64,000 bases of DNA from Chamaecrista fasciculata (taxonomy: Eukaryota > Streptophyta > Magnoliopsida > Fabales > Fabaceae). Numbering within the stretch: position 1 is the first letter of the stretch; each line of letters begins with the position of its first letter. Both the position numbers and the translations under genes were made by a program. Below the pieces are notes generated by a model. That model was not told the DNA's origin, did no database searches, and saw nothing but the letters and a program-made list of their open reading frames with translations. Below, piece after piece: positions 38,260 to 49,000 of this stretch. The stretch spans positions 163,766 to 227,765 of the forward strand of contig QANZ01042616.1 in NCBI GenBank assembly GCA_003254925.1, given 5' to 3'.

Positions 38260-39583
38260 TTCTCGTATAGCTTTGTTCAACCGCTTGCCAGGAACATTTG
38301 TTCTCGTATTAATGATATTCTAAAGGATTGCAGGTGGAGGGTTGGAAACGGTGTGGATATTAACCTCAATAGTGAGTTGTGGATTAAACCTGATAGAGTG
38401 GGTACCAATTTCACGAAGGTCTGTCACCTCATCAATCAGAATGGACACTGGGATAGGGAGAAGGTTCAGCAAGTGTACAACAACACTAACACTCTCACAA
38501 TTCTGAGAATGCCTATTTCACTTAGTGGCATCAAAGACAGAATCGTTTGGAAGAACAGTAGCACTGGTCAATATGAAGTTAGTACTGCCTACTCTTTGTT
38601 GGCCAATGGAACGCAGGGTGATACCCAGATTAATTGGCTTCAGTACTGGAAGTTACCCTGTCTCCCTAAAATCTTACTTTTTGGGTGGAAGTGTATGTTA
38701 AACGCTCTTCCAGTCAGTGCCAACTTAATTAAAAAGCATTTCAACATTGATGCTACTTGTATTTTCTGCCAGCATGATACGGAGGACGAGACGCATCTCT
38801 TCCTTGCCTGTCCCTTCACTCGCGCGACTTGGTTCTGCTCCCCTATGGCACTCCGGAGTGATCTACATGCGCAGGATGGTTTAGTTCCTTGGTTACGGAA
38901 TACTTTCAACGATATTAACAATACTGAGACTGGGAAATTTCGGTTCATTCATATTTTGGTGTTTCTTTGGGCCATATACCAGCACCGTAACGAGGTGCGT
39001 TTTCAGCAAGTAAATGCGGACTCTATGTATGTGATTCAGAATTGGAAAGACAAGATTTCTCAGCTGGAGGAAACATATCAAAATATCTTTAGGCACAGAG
39101 CCAACGTGCAAATAAGGATGCGGAACACGCTAGGGGAGGTGCCCAATGACTTTCCTAATATTTATTGCTGCTGGATGAGAAAGAAGCGGTTGAACAAAGC
39201 TATTTTTGTGGCTTTCCACTACCACAATGGCGCTCCCAATATGGATCTTTTACTATGTAGCACTGTTGACTCCTCTATAACTTCTATCTATCTTGCAGGG
39301 TTTCGTAGGCTACTACAAGACCTCAGGATCAAAAACATGGACAGGGTAAATTTTCACCTGCAGAAACATTGTTTGTTGCAGGGGAACTGTACTAAAGTTC
39401 ACTTTGATCTGGAAGTCATCATGGAAGATATCACTCACATCGTCGCTGAGCACAACGGATACTGGCACATCGCGAGGGAACCGCACAACATTCCCCTTCT
39501 CAGTCTTTTTCCAAACATTTTTGGTGCAGCCTATGGCTGTTTTAATTCCTTTTAGGCTTTGTTTTATGTATTCTAAAAAAAAA
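38260..39583 (+). mobile_element. 5'-truncated LINE (non-LTR retrotransposon), zf-RVT end of ORF2
   Basis: A frame open for 432 codons (38260-39555) with no ATG at its start, followed by a short A tail (39575-39583). It holds the C-terminal part of a plant LINE polymerase: the RWRVGNG segment, then the zinc-binding reverse-transcriptase domain (W-rich block KDRIVW...; C-x2-C-x8-H-x4-C, at residues 136, 139, 148 and 153 counted from 38353), and a degenerate RNase-H-like tail. The polymerase core itself is missing, as expected from 5' truncation during target-primed reverse transcription. The lack of stops over 1.3 kb suggests a young copy. A flanking target duplication was not identified. Confidence 0.85.
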
Positions 39584-39713
39584 TATGTGACAGCTAGGCA
39601 TGAGTAATGACCGCATAACTGTATTTCGTGTAAACTTATATTTTTATAAAAAAAAAATTAAAAGAGTAAACGAAAATGTTTTGTTTTCTTAGGAACAAGT
39701 AAATGACTAATAA

Positions 39714-41095
39714 GGGTATGTTTGGGAAATAATTATCCTTTCATTACAAATTATTATCCTCATTTTCATTACATAACTTAAGTTACAGTGCTATATGGGT
39801 GTTTGTTTTCTAATTATAAAGTCATTACAAAAATATCACTTCATTACAAACTCATTTCATTACATATTTCATATCCAATTACTAACATACCCCTACTCAA
39901 ATACCTATAATTACCTATACTCTAATACAAATATAAAAAACTATTTAGCAAAATAGTAATTTTCAATACCCTCATTTATTACACTTACAACTTTCTCTCT
40001 CCACTCATCATTTTTTCTTTTTTCTTCCTCTTTTTCTTATTCACCCCCTCTCTCTCTCACATATATATTTTATAATTATAATATATATATATATACATTT
40101 CGGCAAAAAATATATATATATATACATATTATAATAATATAATGTGTATATATATTTTAATATATATATATATGCCACACACTCACGTATTCATATATAT
40201 AATATAATAATATATAAATATTTTTTATTTTATAAATATATTATATTATACTATATATAATTTATAATTTATATTAATTTAAAATAAAATAATTCAACTC
40301 ATGTTATTTACATTTTAGTCCATGATATAAAATATATAATTCAGACGCCAAAAATATACATTTTGGTCTCTCCTCCAGTATATATATGGGTATACGAGAG
40401 AGGCAGATAGTGGAAGAAGAGTGGATGGTGCGATGTGCTCATGCGTGAAGATCAACGGTCATATTATTACCCGCAAAAAGACAAACCGTTTTGATTAATA
40501 TATAATTTTTGGTCCCACATTTTTTTCGTGGATAACATTTTGGTCCTTCAATTTATTTTTTGGAGGAAAGTTTGCAATATAGAAACCCAATCGTTGATGA
40601 ATGCAATTTTTTACGGGTCAAGAGATATATTTCACTTTCGTAAGGACCGATTCGTTCAATTTATATAAAATCATAGACCAAATGGTAGGTTTTTAAAAAT
40701 TTTCATGTTATTTACATTTTGGTCCTTTCATTTCATTACATAATACTACTCCAACCTTCATTACAAATATTCACATCTAGCACAAATTCCGAGACAATTT
40801 CATTACCATTTCATTTCATAACCATCATAACCAAAAAGTCCAAATATTATTTTTTTTTATTTCTATCTATTTCCATTATCAATTATCAATTCTACCCCTA
40901 TACAATTTAAAAAAACCCATATATTTATTTCAACGAACCATAATTATTACATACCCTTTTTCATAATTTCACATCCTATTTTTTTCATTACATCTCAAAC
41001 TAATCCAAACACCATTTTCATTACATAATTTTCTCATTACCATTTCATTACATAAAATCATCATTTCATTACCTACTTCTAATCCAAACACACCC
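39714..41095. mobile_element. PIF/Harbinger-like non-autonomous element
   Basis: 1382 bp between terminal inverted repeats GGGTATGTTTGG and CCAAACACACCC (11 of 12 match), flanked by a TAA duplication (39711-39713 and 41096-41098), the TWA signature of Harbinger/Tourist elements. The interior is AT-rich with many TTTCATTACA units in both orientations. No transposase frame was seen, and unrelated DNA may be nested inside (about 40300-40700). Confidence 0.7.
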
Positions 41096-41172
41096 TAAAT
41101 TATTCTAGCAAAAAAAAAAGAGACTAAATTATGAATTGAGTTATAAAATTCTAATAAGTTACTCTCTCCCAC

Positions 41173-41781
41173 AAGGGTGTTCAAACTTCGGTTTGATCGG
41201 TTTTGACATTTTTTTCAACCGAACCGAACAAATTGGATGACAACTAAAGCCATCCAATCAATCCAGACATTTTAGGTCAACCGAACCAATCCAAATCGAC
41301 TTTAATCGGTTTGGATTAGATCAGTTAATCGGTTTTCTATATATTCATTAAGTTAAAAATCTAAAAAATACAAAATATATAAAAATCTAGAAAATATAAG
41401 AAAAGATTAGAAACGGTAAATTGTGACGAAGGATGAAGGTTGAAGATGAAGTGATAAAGGAAAGATGAAGTGTAAAGCTATGAATTGTGAAATAAAAAGT
41501 GACTAAGTTTGAGTGTGAGGGACGACTAAATAAGAAAAAATAAAAAATGAAGAAATTAAGTTTAGAGATAGGGATGTTTTTTTAATATAATATAAATAAT
41601 ATTTAATTAAATTATTAATATGGTTCGGTTTGGTTCGGTCGGTTTTTGGTTTTCAAAACCAACCGAACCGAACTAATCGGTTTTTATCTTTTTTCATCCA
41701 ATTCAACCAATTAGATTATTGATTTTGGTCGGTTTTGATTGGATTGATCGGTTGAGTTTGGATTGGATTTGAACATCCCTA
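41173..41781. mobile_element. hAT-like MITE with AGGGTGTTCAAA ends
   Basis: About 609 bp. The left end AAGGGTGTTCAAA and right end TTTGAACATCCCTA are inverted repeats. Subterminal GGTTTGGATTGG / CCAATCC and AACCGAACCGA repeats are dense. An 8-bp duplication could not be confirmed. Confidence 0.6.
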
Positions 41782-42368
41782 CTCCTACTATAAAAATTTA
41801 ATTAGAGATGGCCCTCTAAGATTAAACAATACACAATCATATATTGAAATCATACTACAGTTTATATGTTAAAAAAAAAACTACAGTTTAGAAACAAGCT
41901 CATTCTAATCAAATTGCGTTCAGATCCCCGAAAATAGCAAATATTTTAATTTAGTGAAATTGTTTAAACCATTTAATAAAAATATCAGTTATTACAAACA
42001 AAGCATTATAATTTCTAAATAATAGAAGTAATTTTTTGATAATCTAAATAATAGAAGTAATTAAAAAGAAACTAATAGTATTGTTTGTATTAAATATATA
42101 TTTGAGCACCAATATTTAATCATTCATTTAAAAAAAAAAGTTTATAACTGCCTACAGAGTACAGATACATAAATGATCTTTACAGTTCATTACCATTTTT
42201 CGCATATATAACTACTAAGTACCTTTACTTCATGATCAATTATTCTTCCATAAACATAGGAGATAAAAAAACCAATCACATATTTTAAAGAAAGATGGGA
42301 CACGTTGTAGTCTTACTAGCTAAATAAAATACTTAGATGTAAAAGAAAAGCAATGATCTCAGACAAGC
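41782..42368. other. 3' flank of the methyltransferase gene
   Basis: AT-rich DNA downstream of the leftward FAM86-type gene, presumably including its 3' UTR. Nothing else recognised. Confidence 0.5.
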
Positions 42369-45300
42369 CTAATTGTATGACTGCATATATGTGATACGTA
42401 ATAGTCTGATGCTAGCTTGATTGTATGACCGCATGTATGGAAGAAGATTTACAGGCTTTAGTCTATCACTTAGGTCTCTGACATCAAGTTTAGACTCCTC
42501 CACCAGAGAGAGAAAATAGTTAAAGGTGTCAACATTTCGGACAACACAAGCTATATAAGCCACAGGTGCTTCCTTTGCTCCACCACCACCACCATCATCA
42601 TCACTACCACCATTACCAATTGTCTTTTCTCTACCATCAGTTCTGTCGCTTAAATCATTACAATTATGTCCATTAGTATCATGAAGTTCACTGTTTGGCG
42701 ATAGACCTTCACAACTTGAATTCTGTGTGCAAGAACGTGATGCCTTACGGCTTAAAAGGATGGTAACCACTCGAATAAGATGTGGAAGGCAAACTGGATC
42801 ATATATCACATCTGCACCCAAACTGAAATAAAAATAATACAATTAGAATCGCATTTTAACGGGCTTTTAGGCGCATCAATTTCAGATAAACTGAGCATAA
42901 AGTTATAGAAGTAAATTTAAATAGTAAATAAGCATTAAAGTTCAATTCTCACACAACGTCTGGCATGATATCTTGGAGCTGACTTTCTGATGCAGATTCC
43001 CATGGAAGATACATGCATTTAACCTGAGATAGATGAATCAATTGAGATCATTCAATTGCAGAACCTTGACATATATAATTCAGAGTTTCAGTCAGACTAA
43101 TCTTTTTAAATCTATCTGCACCAGAAGACTGTTAAGAATTTAGTTCCTTTTAAAAATATATGGTAGTTGCAACAGAAAATAACCAATTACCAAACCAACC
43201 AAAAAAAGTTACACAAGGACCATTCAAAGATTATACTTCCACCAGCAAAATTTTCAATCAATGGTGAGAGTTAAAACTACACATGGGTAATTAATTAATT
43301 ATTGTCAATAAAAAATTGGAGGAAGAAGTTTCACCAATGCTCTGCCAGAAGATTAATTAAGCTTCAAACCATCAGAATCTATTGGCATAACATATACGAA
43401 AGAAGACAATGAAAACATGATAGAATGAACATAGATAAAGAAAATCACAGGACCAGGGAAACTCACCGTGCTTAGATTTTTCTTTCTTTCTGACATTTCA
43501 AAATCAGCATTCAGGTGGTTCAACTCCAAATTGAACTTCATGTTAGCTAAAGTTGACAAGTCACCATCGCTTAATATCACCTGTTTAAAAGCAGGGATAT
43601 TCACGTTAGCTGAAGTTGAAAAGTAGTATCACCCAGTAGCCAATACTACCCATATAAAATCCTCAGCACATTTTGTTTGTTTAAGATCTTTTTCCGTCAT
43701 TAATTACTTAAAAAGTTGTTAAGAGCAGAAATTCCTTAGATTGAAAAGTATACGTGCACGGGATTTCCATTTTGGTTTTAGTATACCTCAGAAGCTTTCA
43801 CGTGGGCCAGACAGATTCCTACTAAGCCGACTCCTGAACCAATCTGTTTCAAATGTTAGATATGTGTAACAAACAAGATATACGATAGTCAAATTAAGTA
43901 TTTTGTGCAACATATGAAATGATATAAGGTTACAACAGAATGTGACAAACTCAACAAAAGTAACAGAAAATTTTACCACCAAGCTCGGGGAAGTGGACAT
44001 TATTGTCACATTCATGAACTAAAAATGATTATTTAATATTAGGTCAAACAGTACTTGCTACTAGATTAATCAAACTCTTGAATATATAACTGACCTCAAA
44101 ACATGATTTATTAGAAAACAATTCTGGATAAGATAGTATTAACTCAGACAAAAATAGACTTGATGGCCATATTGAGCACCTGCACAATAAAGCCAATGGC
44201 AATAACAGCTTTAATTGAGCTTATTTGTGTGATACAAACAGTAGAAAAATTCACATGGAATAAAGACATTGGGGTAAGAAAGCTTGGGATGTGCAATAGA
44301 GACCTTCGATGCTATGGTCTTGTTAAGTTCTATAAAGGTTTTCTTCTTAAGAAACAGGAGCAAAGATAATAAATCTCCATAAAAAATTTACCCAAAAAGC
44401 TGAATTGATTATTGGATTTTCAGATAGAAGCAAGCAAATAGGAACATAATATACTTTCAACACCAAAGAATAACAGTAAAATCTTGAGTTCCATATGAAA
44501 AAATGCCACATAAATTTGAAGATATCAGGAATGAAGCTTACCCAGTATCGCCTTCAAGCATATTTTGAGAACATTGCAACGGAAAGGCCAGAACCCTTGA
44601 GCGTGGACAACTTTGGAGTTCAGCACAACCTGATAAATAGGGATACCAGTTACCAACCAAAGGCAAACTGAATGAAATAAATTTGTAAGAATGCAAGAGC
44701 AACATAGCCTACCATCAGGAAAAAGGAATGAGATTCTTTTGCAGATTCTTGCATTGCTTTTGATTAAACCATTGTCCTAAAAAACGAAATAAATATTTCA
44801 CATTAAACCTCTAAATTCACAAATCTAATTTGGTCCCAAGAAATAGAGAGCACATCTAAACCTTCCAAAAAGAGGAAACTAAAAGACCTCTAGAAATTGA
44901 TGGCAGACTATACCTCTAATGATGTCATGTACTGAGCATACAGTTCGTATAAGTTATCCAACACATTGCCATGCTCCAACTCAACTTCAGTGATAAGCTT
45001 CTTCAGAAAATTCTTCAAGTAAGGAGCATTAAAATCAGCCTGAATTGACCATTCACTCCATTCAGTCTTTAGAAACAAAGAAAATTTGATAAGGGCGTTA
45101 CATATAACGAGACAATATGGAAACGTTATGAAGCACAATTCCCCAGGATAAGAAGACTGAGGTGTAAAGGATAAGAGTTTGGCAATCTGGTGAACAAAAC
45201 CCTATTATGCACAACAATCCTTACTACCGTTTACGGGTAAACCAGCCTAACAAAAATTCCATATCTATGATCAATATACTGAGTCTGAGCAAGGAAGTCT

Positions 45301-45626
45301 GTTATATTGCATATACATATATGTACGATAAAGCTAAGATTCTGATGAAAAGTAAAAGAGTTGAGAATTTACAGCTTTGCTTAGGCAATGATCCCAAATG
45401 AACTGTTGCACTTGCTCTGTAATTGATCCTCCTGCACATTCCCTGCAATCTCAGACGATATATGTCACTCATATCAAATTCGCGAACAGAGAAAGCACGT
45501 GGATAGATCATGGAACCTAAACGGCTAAACCTACCTTGCATAGGAGATCAAGGATTCGGAAGGTTCCATGGCAAGAAGAGCAGAAATCAAATGGAGATAG
45601 GAATCAGGTAGCCCTTCGTCCTCCAT
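42369..45626 (-). CDS. FAM86-type protein-lysine methyltransferase (EEF2KMT-like)
   Basis: Ten exons in phase: 45626-45535, 45442-45373, 45066-44914, 44776-44713, 44629-44542, 44179-44095, 43843-43787, 43580-43467, 43023-42953, 42822-42369, giving 415 residues. Exon 3 could instead begin at 45039 (406 residues, same frame); 45066 has the better pyrimidine tract. The N-terminus (about 1-100) matches the FAM86 family domain. The SAM-binding motif I is IGSGVGLVG at 185-193, the post-I acidic loop ILSDGD at 205-210, and the later motif DVVLGADVIYD at 263-273. A Gly/Asp-rich low-complexity insert precedes the last helices. The animal relative EEF2KMT trimethylates elongation factor 2; the plant substrate is inferred by family only. 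Arabidopsis At5g27400 (from memory) is the likely counterpart. CT-rich leader just upstream. Confidence 0.9.
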
Positions 45627-46070
45627 CGCCACCCTACTCAGCCGTTCTCTCTCTCTCTCTCTAAGCTCACGGCGGCGACTTCGAAATGTCGCCGTCGAAT
45701 ATATGGGCTCTCGTGTATTTACTATTTAGCCCTATATTCACTTGACCTAATTCGGCCTACACCATGCGTTTTTGGGAATTAGTTCTGGACTTCTGCTTCT
45801 GGATCAATAGGTTTGGACCTCGTTACAGAAATGTTAGAATGAACATATATTCAAGCGAGACTCTCTTTCTCTGATCATATCCTTCTCAAAGAAGAAATTA
45901 AGTGTCAAAATAAAGTTTAATAACAATAATAAAAGAACATAAAAAAATAAATTAGTATGAATATATATGTTTTCTTACAAAAGATACAGGTAATAACACA
46001 TCACATTACATATAAATGTCAAAATCATGTGACTGAATTCGCTACTAACTGATTAAAATTATGATTTGTT
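45627..46070. other. Intergenic: methyltransferase leader and NHX 3' flank
   Basis: Holds the CT-repeat leader (about 45648-45664) of the leftward methyltransferase gene and the 3' flank of the NHX gene. No additional gene. Confidence 0.5.
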
Positions 46071-49000
46071 TCATCTTGAGGAAGATGAAGCAGGAATTGA
46101 TGGAAGAACACCCCTTCCTCCAAACACTGGTCTCATAAATTTATCGTCAAATTTCCTCCAATAGTAGTGAACAGTTGAATCATCACTCGATCTCAAACTC
46201 CTTCGCTCATCAACATCTGTATGATATTGATCCCCATGTTCAAGAAACAGGAATGTCGAATCCTCTGCATGTTGATCTGTGGAATCAGAAATCGCTGGTT
46301 TCGAATTCGAACCGCTTAGCTGCACTGCCTCAATCATAGGCTTCGTTATGGAACCAAAAACCTTCATTTGCAATCAGAGGCATCATCACATTAATATTAA
46401 ATTTCACTTCATCTTCTTTCATAATCATGCATGAACTGATGAACATGATGATGATGCACTTCATGTTATGAAAAAAATGATACCCACCACTGTACTGAAT
46501 ACAACGACGATGGTAGTGGAGGTCATCACTAGTACATAATCATGGGATAAATCTTTATCAATATTGGATCTTCCAAACTGCAAATAGGAATTGACAGTAG
46601 AGAAATTATGTGTCACATTCTTTAGAAAATAATTAATAAACTCAACGCATATTTATGTATCTACTTACTTGGTCATAAGACAAGGCTATAGTCACTGCAC
46701 CTCTCAACAAGCCAGCCCACCATATTATAAACTGACAGTTTTCCACATTTCAACAGAAATTCAATCAAGTGAACTAACAAAACAATTCATGTGCCGGATA
46801 TCTTTGGATTGGATATCATGAGGTAGAAGGAAACAAAAGTGAGAAATAACTATAATATCTTCTCTATATTTAAAAAAGGGTAAATTACACTTTGGTACCC
46901 TGTGGTTTGACCCTATTTCACTTTGGTACCCTGTGGTTTGAAACTTGACACTTTGGTACCCTGTGGTATTCTCCTTTAATACTTTGGTACCCTTTGGAGC
47001 TATTTTGTAATTTTAACCATAATAAATTTTACAAAAATTACATATTGACCCCTAAATTTTTTTAAAGTTTTCATTTTAGTCCCTAGATAATATATATCTA
47101 GGGACCTATTTGTAATTTTTAAAAACTTTTTGGGGTCAATATGTAATTTTTGTAAAATTTATCATGGTTAAAATTACAAGATAACTCCAAAGGGTATCAA
47201 AGTGTTAATGGAGAATACCACAGGGTACCAAAGTGTCAAGTTTCAAACCACAGGGTACCAAAGTGAAATAGGGTCAAACCACAGGGTACCAAAGTGTAAT
47301 TTACCCTTTAAAAAAAGGTCAAAACCTCATTTTGGTAGATTTTGTTTTGGCCTTCAAACTTTTTTGTTTTGTTTTGGTCCTCAAATTTTCCAATTTATTC
47401 CACTTATAGTCTAAATTCCAAGGTATGATTCTATTTGATTTTTGCTGTTATTTCAAAGTTGGATACTTAACATGGATGGTATCTTTCTCGTACATGTCCA
47501 AATAAGTGAATTGATAAAAACATAAAGAAAAATCTCTTACCTTTGTTCTCTCCGTGTCAACTCACTTATTAGGCTACACATGAGATATAAAAATTGTCTA
47601 TTTCAACTATCCAGATCAGAGATAACAATATAAACTAGATGGAATCATGTTTTGGACAAACAGTAAAACAAATGGCAAAGTTTGAAGATCAAAATAGAAC
47701 AAAATTAGTTTGAAGACTAAAACAGAATTCGCCTTATAATTTGAAAATCAAAATGGAGTTTTTTGTAGTAATTAACTAAGCTTTACTTAGGACTGTTGAC
47801 AAGAGACTAATCCCCTTGTTAACTTGTAGTTAGCTCAATGGGAGGGACAATTGGTAGGAGGATTTAAGCTGCTCCATACCTTTAGTTAAGAATAAACAAG
47901 TTTCAACCACTTTACTATACAAACTCCTTGAGTTAAAATAGAGTTTTGACCTTTTTAAAAATTGAATAAAGAATTAAAAATTAATAAGATATTGAATCTT
48001 AATCTAAACTGTCAAGTCCAAAAGGATCGAATCACCTGTGAGGAGAACCCAATTTTGGTACTGTCTCTTGCTTTGAAGCAATTTTTAATGTTCGCAATAG
48101 GAAACACAAAAGCTGCCCTTCCAATCAACACCAATGCGAAGAGAGTTGAACTCACAGCAATATAAGTCCATACGCTGCTCACATAACATAATAATAATGT
48201 AGCACTTCAATTGTTGATGATGATGATGATACATTTATTCAAAAAGTCACAAATTTGAAATAGATTGTTTTCAATTGTCTTGCTTTTCTGGTTTAATTCT
48301 CATTTACCAATGTCTAAGATATGGAAAATTGCTAATTTACCTTGCGTTGTTGGTTTTCCATTTCTCTATGTCAAAAGCATCTACGCCAACATATATGAAT
48401 ATAAAGGTTTCAGCAATGAATGAGATTGTTGCGAAGGAATGCCTGCAATCATGAATGCCTTCCGCAAATTAATATTTTTGATAAGCTGCATTAATTTAAC
48501 TCAAATTTTCATTTTTCTTTCTTTCTCTATTTTCTACTTCAGTAAGTACGGACTAAGTTTAGATTACAGAACTAATTCAACATGAGTATGAGTGTGACTT
48601 ACTTGGTTGTGATCCTTGAGCTTTCTGTAACGTTATGCCATGTGTAGTGTGACATAGCAATGCCACACACGAAAATTGTCAAAATGCCACTGAGATTAAA
48701 AAGCTGCAAAAGCCAGAACGTACAACAGATATATAGATAGCTCACAATTATAAAGCAAATAGTTACTCTTCTTTTCAAGGTAGAAGAAGAAAGAGTTTAA
48801 TAAACTGCATGATTGTCATATATATATATACCTCAGCAATCATGTATGACAAATATGCCATAAGCATCATGAGTGCGACTTCACGATCTGTAGAATGCCT
48901 GTAAGAAAAGGAAATGCACTAATCATTAGAAAGCATAACACTTCATTTTGATAGAATGTCAACGTGTTTAACACATCCATGTCTGACAATGTGTCGTGTG

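Noticed and set aside
42361..42430. Extra terminal duplication in the methyltransferase
   Set aside because: The last residues contain a short imperfect repeat (MRSYN / MQSYN), but this is within normal divergence for a C-terminal tail and does not alter the domain.
47202..47414. 70-codon plus-strand frame in NHX intron 11
   Set aside because: It is a translation of the foldback MITE arm repeats, not a gene.
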